Part shown: positions 1 through 5,722 of the stretch, piece after piece
How the letters are laid out: every line of letters starts with the position of its first letter
Numbering within the stretch: position 1 is the first letter of the stretch
Program-made: the position numbers and the translations under genes
Assembly (NCBI GenBank): GCA_022791735.1
Contig: JAAVZQ010000127.1
Location: 1-5,771 of the forward strand
Length of the DNA: 5,771 bases
Direction: 5' to 3'
Source: Clostridia bacterium
GTDB lineage: Bacteria; Bacillota; Clostridia; TANB77; CAG-508
The notes under the pieces: model-generated
The model's input: only the letters and a program-made list of their open reading frames with translations
Databases searched by the model: none
What the model was told of the DNA's origin: nothing

Positions 1-1137
1 CAATAAATGCAGCATTTAATAGTGGAATAATAGAAACAGCAGTGAATGGAGCAGTAAACTATGCAGATGCACAAGAACAGGAGAAAGTCACATTTGATGA
101 ATTAGATGGAAATTTGCAAGACATAGTTAAGAGGCTAGAAACTTACAACATAGGAGGAAATACAACAACAGAAAAAGATTATGGAACAAGTGCAAACGGA
201 AAGCTAAAATTTACAAAAGCATTGGTAGGAAAAGCAGTAGAGAATACAAATGATAGTATAACTGTGACAGCAGTAGCAAAAGATGAAAATGAAAATGCAG
301 AGCTAACTTATACTTTACAGTTAGAAACAGCTTCTAGAGAAGTGGTAACAGTTAAAGCAAAGCAAGGAGAGCCAGTGACACTAACAAAGACAGGACTTGA
401 CAATAATACTACATATAGATATAAAGTAGTAGTAAGTAATGGAGAGACAGAAGCAACATCATTAGAAGGAAGTACAACTACATATTGTAGAGGAGAACGT
501 TGTGAAGGAACAGTAGGAAGACAAATACCATGTACAGAGTGTTCTCAAACAGGAAAAGTAACATGTACAGTAGCAGGATGCACAAGTGGAAAGATAAGCT
601 GTGATAATTGTGGAGGAGATGGTAAGATAGAAGTACTTGACACTTGTGGAACATGTAATCGGAGATGGAGAAATTGGATGTAGTGGCAATTTAAATATTA
701 ATATAAATCCTGTGCATCAAGATCTGGGTTCTAGTACTTACTGTAAGAATGGATGTGGACGTATGGCGTCGAATAATAAGTCATTAACGGTTGACTGTTC
801 TAATTGTAGTTTTACTTATCGTAAAGACGAGATACATATTTGTAATGAGCAGTGTGGACAGGAGTATGCACAAAAACTCCATGCTAATAACAAAGTGCAA
901 TGTACAACATGTTCAGGCACTGGCAAAGTTAGCAAAACAGTAACTTGTGGAGAATGTACAAACGGCTCAAATGAGTGTACTACATGTAAAGGTACAGGAA
1001 AAATAATGCATGTGGCATGTTCAGGAAATGGATATACAATAGAAAATAACAATTGTGGACATGAAGGAGCAAATGGACCACACTATTATTGTACAGAGCA
1101 TGGATTAAATATAGAACAATACCATTTAGGTAATTGA
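1..1137 (+). CDS. Cysteine-rich secreted-type protein with FN3-like segment and DnaJ-type zinc motifs, 5'-partial, +1 shift at CGG 660
   Basis: The frame is open from position 3, with no start or ribosome site, so the gene begins upstream; the GTG at 42 is only the first possible internal start. The first part (to about 200) reads like the helical stalk of a pilin-like protein (INAAFNSGIIETAVNGAVNYA), which is inference. Positions 240-480 resemble a fibronectin type III repeat (GLDNNTTYRYKVVVSNGE). From 480 onward the protein is full of Cys pairs: CTEC (531), CDNCGGDG (600), CGTC (645), CTTCSGTG (901), CGEC (946) and CTTCKGTG (976), matching the CxxCxGxG zinc motif of DnaJ. No J domain is visible. 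Conventional reading stops at TAG 681. Skipping C660 gives CGTCNGDGEIGC, a perfect motif, and continues to TGA 1135 followed directly by TAA. Function is unknown; zinc binding and an extracellular location are likely. Confidence is good that this is one gene and low on its role. Confidence 0.72.
660..663 (+). other. CGGA +1 frameshift/recoding site in the zinc-motif gene
   Basis: In frame the codons run TGT AAT CGG AGA TGG and hit TAG at 681. Consuming CGGA as one unit gives TGT AAT G(GGA) GAT GGA, that is C-N-G-D-G, completing CxxCxGxG. Downstream the new frame stays open for about 470 bases with the same Cys-rich composition as upstream. Confidence 0.8.
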
Positions 1138-1146
1138 TAAAAGTAT

Positions 1147-1200
1147 AGCGCATGTGATTTCAAGGATATTGGTTGAAATCATATGGGCTTGTCTTTTTTT
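1147..1200 (+). terminator. Intrinsic terminator after the zinc-motif gene
   Basis: Left arm 1147-1163 pairs with right arm 1173-1189 (17 pairs with one G/G mismatch and one G-U) around a 9-base loop, followed by seven T at 1194-1200. It lies 10 bases after the stop codon. Confidence 0.8.
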
Positions 1201-1252
1201 CTCATTTATGCTAAAATAGTACATATTTATTCAAAAGGGAGTGCAAGCCCAT
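1183..1252 (+). repeat. 9-base inverted repeat linking the terminator arm to the start codon
   Basis: ATGGGCTTG at 1183-1191 is the exact reverse complement of CAAGCCCAT at 1244-1252, which includes the AT of the start codon of the next gene. The first copy is also part of the terminator right arm. Only read-through RNA would carry both copies, because the predicted promoter starts transcription between them. Confidence 0.5.
1189..1217 (+). promoter_or_regulatory. Sigma-A-type promoter with extended -10 for the CmpB-like gene
   Basis: The -35 TTGTCT (1189-1194) is separated by 17 bases from the -10 TAAAAT (1212-1217), which is preceded by TGC, an extended -10 (TGn). The predicted transcript start is near 1224. 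The -35 overlaps the right arm and T-tract of the preceding terminator. Confidence 0.65.
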
Positions 1253-2042
1253 GAACGTATTTTTAACACTAGCATTTTTATTTTTCATAGGAAGTGTTAT
1301 AGGCTGGGGATTAGAGTTGTTTTTTAGAAGGATTATATCAAAAGGAGAATGGATAAACCCAGGATTTTTAGTAGGACCATATCTACCTTTGTATGGCTTT
1401 GGATTATGTGTATTTTACTTGCTTTCACAAATTAACTTAAATGGAATACTTGTAATACTTATAATGATGTTTACTGTAACAGCAATAGAATATATAGCAG
1501 GTTTAATATTTATAAAAGGTATGGGAGTAAAATTATGGGATTATTCACATAATTTTGGAAATATAGATGGATTAATTTGCCCATTATACATGTTACTTTG
1601 GGGAGTGCTAGGTGCAATATATTATTATCTAGTAAGCCCATATATATTGGACTCTCTTTCATGGCTTGAGAATAACCTTGCATTTAGTTTCTTTATAGGT
1701 TTTTTCTTTGGAATAATTGTAATAGATACAGTGTATAGTACAAACTTAATTGTTAAAATACGTAAATTTGCAAGAGAAAAAGGATTGATTATTAGATATG
1801 AAGAGCTAAAATCTAGTATAGCAGAGTATGCAACAAAAAATAAAGAGAAGTATTCATTTGTATTTGCGATTGGAAACAATGTTAAATCAATAGAAAAGCA
1901 TATAAATGATTATATGCAAGAACAAATAAAACGTACAGATAAAATAAAAAGGACAATCAATGTATTTATAAATGATAAGGTAAAAACAAAAATTAAAGGA
2001 GCAAAAAATGAAAGTAGTAATTCAAAGAGTAAAAAAAGCTAA
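1251..2042 (+). CDS. CmpB-like putative ABC-transporter type IV family membrane protein
   Basis: 263 aa. The sequence shows about five membrane segments, roughly residues 3-22, 43-60, 66-88, 108-128 and 142-165, followed by a hydrophilic, lysine-rich cytoplasmic tail of about 95 residues. The N-terminal signature (SVIGWGLELFFRR, then GFLVGPYLPLYGFG) is what I recognise from the family named 'putative ABC-transporter type IV' (ABC_trans_CmpB), whose transport role is little tested. The ATG at 1251 has an AGGGAG site at 1236-1241, 9 bases away. It is the first gene of a short operon, and its last 35 bases overlap the start of dtd, suggesting coupled translation. It contains no in-frame CGG and no frame break; arginine is coded by CGT (1761, 1932) and AGA/AGG. 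No ATPase partner is seen here. The family call is fairly confident; the substrate is unknown. Confidence 0.75.
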   Translation: MNVFLTLAFLFFIGSVIGWGLELFFRRIISKGEWINPGFLVGPYLPLYGFGLCVFYLLSQINLNGILVILIMMFTVTAIEYIAGLIFIKGMGVKLWDYSHNFGNIDGLICPLYMLLWGVLGAIYYYLVSPYILDSLSWLENNLAFSFFIGFFFGIIVIDTVYSTNLIVKIRKFAREKGLIIRYEELKSSIAEYATKNKEKYSFVFAIGNNVKSIEKHINDYMQEQIKRTDKIKRTINVFINDKVKTKIKGAKNESSNSKSKKS

Positions 2043-2446
2043 AGTTACAGTTGAAAATAGTGTTGTAGGAGAAATAAAAGAGGGGCTTTTAGTGCTTCTT
2101 GGTGTAACTCATGAAGATACAAAAGAGCAAGCAGATTTTTTAGTTAAAAAGATATTAAATCTTAGAATATTCAAAGATGAAAATGATAAGATGAATTTAT
2201 CTGTAAAAGACATAGGTGGGGAGATACTTGTGGTTTCACAGTTTACACTATATGCAGACACATCTTCACGGAAATAGACCAAGTTTTACAAATGCGGGAA
2301 AACCAGAGCTTGCAAATGAGCTTTATGAATATTTTAAAGAGGAATGTAAAAAGAATGGAATAAATGTACAAAGCGGAGAATTTGGAGCAGATATGGCGGT
2401 TGAGCTTTTAAATGATGGTCCTGTAACAATTATTATAGAGAAATAA
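2008..2446 (+). CDS. dtd: D-aminoacyl-tRNA deacylase (D-Tyr-tRNA deacylase), +1 shift at CGG 2269
   Basis: This cytoplasmic enzyme hydrolyses D-amino acids (and misacylated glycine) from tRNA. The start MKVVIQRVKKAKVTV matches the family N terminus, with an AAAGGAG site just before ATG 2008. Conventional reading gives only 89 aa and stops at TAG 2275, right after SQFTLYADTSS. Reading CGGA at 2269 as one Gly (residue 88) continues as GNRPSFTNAGKPE and yields 145 aa, the normal family length. The two active-site signatures then stand at the expected places: SQxT at 77-80 and N-x-GPVT at 135-140, whose Gly-Pro proofreads chirality and is inserted across the dimer. The unshifted product would lack GPVT and be inactive. 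The gene overlaps the upstream CmpB-like gene by 35 bases; no convincing terminator follows. The identity is very secure; how the frame is kept is the open question. Confidence 0.95.
2269..2272 (+). other. CGGA +1 frameshift/recoding site in dtd
   Basis: The codons TCT TCA CGG AAA TAG would end the protein two codons later. Taking CGGA as glycine gives T-S-S-G-N-R-P-S-F, which aligns without gap or extra residue to the usual YADTxxGxRPSF region of the family. This is the cleanest evidence that four bases yield exactly one residue and that it is Gly. Confidence 0.88.
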
Positions 2447-2474
2447 AGTTAATAAAATTTTAATAAAAAATCTA

Positions 2475-2503
2475 TTGGCATTTTCGAAAATTTATCGTAT
2501 AAT
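2475..2503 (+). promoter_or_regulatory. Strong sigma-A-type promoter for the HD-domain gene
   Basis: The -35 TTGGCA (2475-2480), a 17-base spacer and a perfect -10 TATAAT (2498-2503) lie in the short gap after dtd. The predicted start is near 2510, leaving a leader of about 25 bases. Confidence 0.78.
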
Positions 2504-2535
2504 AAAGATATACAATAGAAAAAAGGAAAATGAAT

Positions 2536-3030
2536 ATGATTGTTAGAGTAAAAGAAAATAAATTGAGTAGGATTTCAGAAAAAAGGGAATTTATACTATA
2601 TTTACTTAAAATAAAACATCATGTAAGAATAAGGGCAATGCTTCAAAAGTATATACAACATGGTAGTACGACTGTATATACGCATTCAAGGAATGTTGCA
2701 TATAAAAGTTTTTTATTTGCAAAATTTTTAGAGAGAAAACTTGGAGCTACAATAAATTATGAGATTTTGACAGTAAGTGCAATGTTCCATGATTTCTTTT
2801 TGTATGATTGGCATCAAACAGAGGGTAGACAAAGATTACACGGATTTAGACATCCTAAAATTGCAAGTGAGAATGCACAGAAATTTTATGATATAAATGA
2901 TGAAGAAAAAATGATTATAGAGTCGCACATGTGGCCTTTGACTATTACAAAGTTTCCAAAGACTATAGAGGCTAAGATAATATGTTTTGTAGATAAATGT
3001 TGCAGTACAGTAGAGACCTTTAAAAGATAA
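2536..3030 (+). CDS. HD-domain phosphohydrolase-like protein
   Basis: 164 aa, cytoplasmic, single HD domain. The metal-binding residues of the HD superfamily are visible: His50 (YTHSRNVA), His85-Asp86 (MFHDFFLYDW), further histidines at 102 and 106 (LHGFRHP) and 131 (SHMWPL), and Asp153 (FVDKCCS). The extra motifs HGFRHPKIASENA and HMWPL fit a compact HD subfamily common in Clostridia whose substrate is unknown; phosphate-ester or nucleotide hydrolysis is inferred from the superfamily. ATG 2536 is preferred over ATG 2530 because the AAAAGGA site ends at 2527, giving 8 bases rather than 2. The gene has its own promoter and terminator. The only CGG (2841) straddles CAC GGA and causes no break, so this is a control gene for the CGG pattern. 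Confidence 0.82.
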   Translation: MIVRVKENKLSRISEKREFILYLLKIKHHVRIRAMLQKYIQHGSTTVYTHSRNVAYKSFLFAKFLERKLGATINYEILTVSAMFHDFFLYDWHQTEGRQRLHGFRHPKIASENAQKFYDINDEEKMIIESHMWPLTITKFPKTIEAKIICFVDKCCSTVETFKR

Positions 3031-3043
3031 TATAGAAAACTCC

Positions 3044-3076
3044 AAAAAGCAGGTAGTAGTACTTGCTTTTTATTTT
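3044..3076 (+). terminator. Intrinsic terminator after the HD-domain gene
   Basis: Arms 3044-3055 and 3060-3071 form 12 pairs (one G-U) around loop GTAG. The A-rich left arm and T-rich right arm continue into a T-rich stretch, so the hairpin doubles as the U-tract. Confidence 0.75.
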
Positions 3077-3091
3077 ATTTATCTATATAAT
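3063..3091 (+). promoter_or_regulatory. Probable promoter for fprA
   Basis: A perfect -10 TATAAT at 3086-3091 lies 17 bases after a weak -35 (TTGCTT, 3063-3068). The weak -35 sits in the right arm of the preceding terminator. Confidence 0.55.
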
Positions 3092-3122
3092 AAAAGATAT
3101 TATGGAAAAGGAGCGTATTTTT

Positions 3123-4290
3123 ATGAAAGATACATTTATTTCAAAAGATATAATATATATAGGAGCAGACGATAAAGACATTGATTTATTTGAAAGTCAG
3201 TATATTGTTCCAAACGGTATCTCATATAACTCATATCTAATAAAAGATGAAAAAACAACAATTATGGATACAGTTGATAAAAGAAAGACTGAGGAGTGGT
3301 TAAAAAATTTAGAAAATGCTTTGCAGGGAGAAAAACCAGAATATCTTGTAATATCGCATTTAGAGCCGGACCATGCATATAATATAGAAATGATTTCCAG
3401 AAAATATCCAGAAATGAAACTAATTGGAAATGAAAAGACATTTGCATTTTTGCCACAATTCTTTAATATACCAAACATAGATGAAAGGAAGGTAGTTGTA
3501 AAAGAAGGTGACGAAATAAACATAGGAAAACATACTTTAAAGTTTATTATGGCGCCTATGGTACATTGGCCAGAAGTAATGGTGACTTATGAGATGCTTG
3601 ATAAAATACTATTTGCAGCAGATGGATTTGGCAAATTTGGTACACTTGATACAGAAGAAGATTGGGCATGTGAGGCAAGAAGATATTATTTTAATATAGT
3701 TCGGAAAATATGGAGCTCAAGTACAAGCTTTGCTTAAAAAAGCAGCAACTTTAGACATAAAAATGATTTGTCCACTCCATGGACCTATATTGAAAGAGAA
3801 TTTAGGTTATTATATAGAAAAGTATGATATTTGGAGTAGTTATAAGCCAGAGGAAGATGGAGTATTTATAGCATATGCATCTATTCATGGAAATACTGCA
3901 GAAGCGGCAAAGGATTTAGCAAAAATGTTAGAGGAAAAAGGGGCGAAAAAGGTATCTATTATGGACCTTGCAAGATGTGATATGGCAGAAGCAATAGAAG
4001 ATGCATTTAAATATGATAAAATAGTACTTGCAGCTTCAAGCTACAATTTTGGAGTATTTACTCCAATGGAACAGTTTTTACATCATTTGATAGGAAAGAA
4101 TTATCAAAATCGTAAAATAGGAATTGTAGAAAATGGAACATGGGCTCCAAGTGCAGGGAAATGCATGAAAGAGATGTTAAGCCAGATGAAAGATATAAAC
4201 ATAGTAGAACCATTAGTTACAATTAGGTCTACTGTAAAAGAAGATACAAGAGTAGCGTTAAATGAATTAGCAGATAGCATATTAAGATAA
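3123..4290 (+). CDS. fprA: Flavodiiron protein (A-type flavoprotein, O2/NO reductase), +1 shift at CGG 3702
   Basis: This cytoplasmic enzyme reduces O2 to water, or NO to N2O, in anaerobes using a diiron site and FMN. With the shift repaired it has 388 aa, normal for a class A protein. Domain 1 is a metallo-beta-lactamase fold with all iron ligands: His79, Glu81, Asp83 (SHLEPDH), His148 (MVHWPE), Asp167 (AADGFG) and His219 (CPLHGP). Domain 2 is flavodoxin-like from about residue 245, with the FMN phosphate loop YASIHGNTAEAA. Conventional reading ends at TAA 3735, losing His219 and the whole flavodoxin domain. Taking CGGA at 3702 as Gly194 gives NIVGKYGAQVQALLKKA, as expected. ATG 3123 is chosen because AAAAGGAG (3106-3113) lies 9 bases upstream and IIYIGADD follows as in the family; starts further 5' would fall in the terminator. 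No rubredoxin or reductase partner is visible. It is co-transcribed with the next gene, 16 bases away. Confidence 0.93.
3702..3705 (+). other. CGGA +1 frameshift/recoding site in fprA
   Basis: GTT CGG AAA ATA TGG is the conventional reading, running out of frame to TAA 3735. GTT G(GGA) AAA TAT GGA restores V-G-K-Y-G and joins the two halves of a textbook flavodiiron protein with no residue gained or lost. Confidence 0.88.
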
Positions 4291-4306
4291 AAATAGGGGA
4301 AGACAA

Positions 4307-5632
4307 ATGAAAAAGTATATTAAAGATGGATTAAAATTTCTGATAATATATATAATACTTATTTCTATATTTATAGGATCAGTGACTTTGGTTTCACTTA
4401 TACCAAGTGAATGGATGAAGAAAAATGTACAAGAAACAGCGGAAATTATGTATGGTCAAGAAAATATATGGAAAGTGCCTGTATTTGGAGTGCTAATTCT
4501 ATTTGATAATTTTACTGATGCATTGATGATAAATACGGCATATTCAATAGATAACAATCATCCATTTACATCTGCTATGCTTGCAAGGAAAAATTATATT
4601 CCAGGTGTTACAAAAGACGAATATAAAGATATGGCAGGAGAACTTAAATCTTCGTCAAAATATCCTGCGTTAAATCAGATAGGAGAGCTAATGGATATAG
4701 CTCATGGGGAAGCGGATGAAGCATTTGAATATGCAAGGTATTGGCATGGGTATTTGGTTTGGCTAAGACCACTTTTATGCTTTATGAATATAGGTAATAT
4801 AAGGATTTTATTTACACTTATATTTATAGGGTTAGGTGCTACTTTGACAATAATTGTAGCAAAGAAAATTGATTTGATATATGGAGTTATTATTCGGTAT
4901 TCGGGCTTTTCTTGGTGGATTATTTGTATATTGGATTAAGTTTGCAAAACACATCGATATTTTTGGTTACGATAATAGCAGGTATTGTGATAGCATTAAG
5001 AGGAGAAAAGATAAAGAATATATATATTGCGTTTTTCATAATTGGTGCTACCTCAAGTTTTATGGATTTTTTAACTGTTCCAATTATTTCACTTCGGACT
5101 TCCACTTATGATTTATTTCTTAAAAGTGCAAAAGGAAAGGGAATTGAGTGTTAAAGAGATAATAAAAATAGTGGCATTTTCATCAATTACATGGGGGATT
5201 GCATATGTAGCCACTTGGGCAAGTAAATGGATAATTACAGATATAATTTTTAATGGCGATTTTAGTTTAACTAAAACAGCATTAGAGCAATTTGGGTATA
5301 GATCATTAGATAAGGAGCTTTATTATTCAGCTTTTGAAGCTATATGCCGAAATTTATTGTATTTACGATATAATCTGATAATTGCATTAATTTTTGCTTT
5401 GTATCTTATTTCGTTAAATTTTGCTAAAAACAAAACGACAAGTATTAATATAAAGGGCAATTTTCAAAAAGTTTTGCCATATTTGCTAATTCTTTTGATG
5501 CCAATTGTGTGGTATATTGTTTTAAAATCACATTCATATAGGCATAACTTTTTTACATATAGAGCATTATTGCTTGTGTTAATAGCTATTCCAATAATTG
5601 GATATAAGCTTACAGACAGTAGAAAAGAATAA
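4307..5632 (+). CDS. Large multi-pass membrane protein of unknown function, three +1 shifts at CGG codons
   Basis: With three CGGN units each read as one Gly (residues 197, 199 and 263) the frame is continuous from ATG 4307 to TAA 5632 and gives 440 aa; without them it breaks into four pieces. An N-terminal membrane helix (residues 9-31) is followed by a hydrophilic domain to about 155 (KVPVFGVLILFDNFTDAL, HPFTSAMLARKNYIP), probably outside the cell. Then come about eight or more hydrophobic segments to the C terminus. A late motif, HSYRHNFFTYR, lies just before the last helix. The general shape recalls GT-C type membrane glycosyltransferases, but I cannot identify a catalytic motif and do not assign a function. 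Its ribosome site AGGGGA lies before ATG 4307, 16 bases after fprA, so the two are probably co-transcribed. Two CGA codons (5348, 5366) are read as Arg normally. The pieces share hydrophobic composition and no other indel is needed, so decay is unlikely. Confidence 0.78.
4895..4898 (+). other. CGGT +1 frameshift/recoding site, first of a pair
   Basis: GTT ATT ATT CGG TAT would continue to TAA 4937. Reading CGGT as glycine gives VII-G-I and enters a frame that immediately meets a second in-frame CGG. Confidence 0.76.
4902..4905 (+). other. CGGG +1 frameshift/recoding site, second of a pair
   Basis: After the shift at 4895 the codons are GGT ATT CGG GCT. Reading CGGG as glycine yields G-I-G-LFLVDYLYIG, a normal membrane helix, and the frame that stays open to 5095. 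One shift alone does not reach that frame, so both are needed. Confidence 0.76.
5095..5098 (+). other. CGGA +1 frameshift/recoding site, third in the membrane protein
   Basis: TCA CTT CGG ACT TCC runs to a stop at 5152. Taking CGGA as glycine gives IISL-G-LPLMIYFLKVQKERE, a complete helix with a basic end, and the frame that ends properly at TAA 5630-5632, just ahead of a terminator. Confidence 0.78.
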
Positions 5633-5637
5633 AAACG

Positions 5638-5678
5638 AAAATATATTTGCCAAAAGTTCTTGACAAATATATTTTTTT
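5638..5678 (+). terminator. Intrinsic terminator after the fprA-membrane protein operon
   Basis: Arms 5638-5649 and 5664-5675 give 12 A/T-rich pairs around a 14-base loop, with a run of seven T at 5672-5678. Confidence 0.72.
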
Positions 5679-5688
5679 GATATAAAAT
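5660..5688 (+). promoter_or_regulatory. Strong sigma-A-type promoter for the recN-like gene
   Basis: A perfect -35 TTGACA (5660-5665), 17-base spacer and -10 TAAAAT (5683-5688). The -35 lies partly in the right arm of the preceding terminator. Confidence 0.78.
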
Positions 5689-5722
5689 ACAAACATGAAT
5701 TCGTAAAACGGAGGTTTTAAAG

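Noticed and set aside
637..1137. A separate gene starting at TTG 637
   Set aside because: There is no ribosome site, the start overlaps the preceding reading frame, and the first residues only make sense when joined at CGG 660 to complete CxxCxGxG.
2216..2446. A separate small gene for the second half of dtd
   Set aside because: It is the GNRPSF-to-GPVT half of the same enzyme and has no start signals of its own.
1625..3523. Minus-strand reading frames (for example near 1625-1879, 2836-3045 and 3197-3523)
   Set aside because: They lie opposite well-supported genes, have no ribosome sites, and show low-complexity composition typical of antisense shadows in AT-rich DNA.
660..5098. Pseudogene decay as the cause of the broken frames
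   Set aside because: All breaks are the same single-base event at the same codon, with no premature stops within frames, no other indels, and fully conserved catalytic residues.
660..5098. Sequencing or assembly error adding C before GG
   Set aside because: Not fully excluded, but errors should also strike inside codons and in other phases, and would leave some true in-frame CGG Arg codons. Neither is seen. Raw reads are the decisive check.
660..5098. Quadruplet reading of the preceding codon (NNNC)
   Set aside because: The preceding codons encode Asn, Ser, Val, Ile, Ile and Leu, so no single tRNA could explain it; the constant part is CGG.
4881..5154. Short overlapping reading frames at 4881-5111 and 4912-5154 as independent genes
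   Set aside because: They are pieces of the multi-frame membrane protein; the 4881 frame is used for only two codons (4899-4904, counting the CGG) between the two CGG sites.
5709..5711. CGG at 5709 as another recoding site
   Set aside because: It is in the leader of the recN-like gene next to the Shine-Dalgarno sequence, not in a coding frame.
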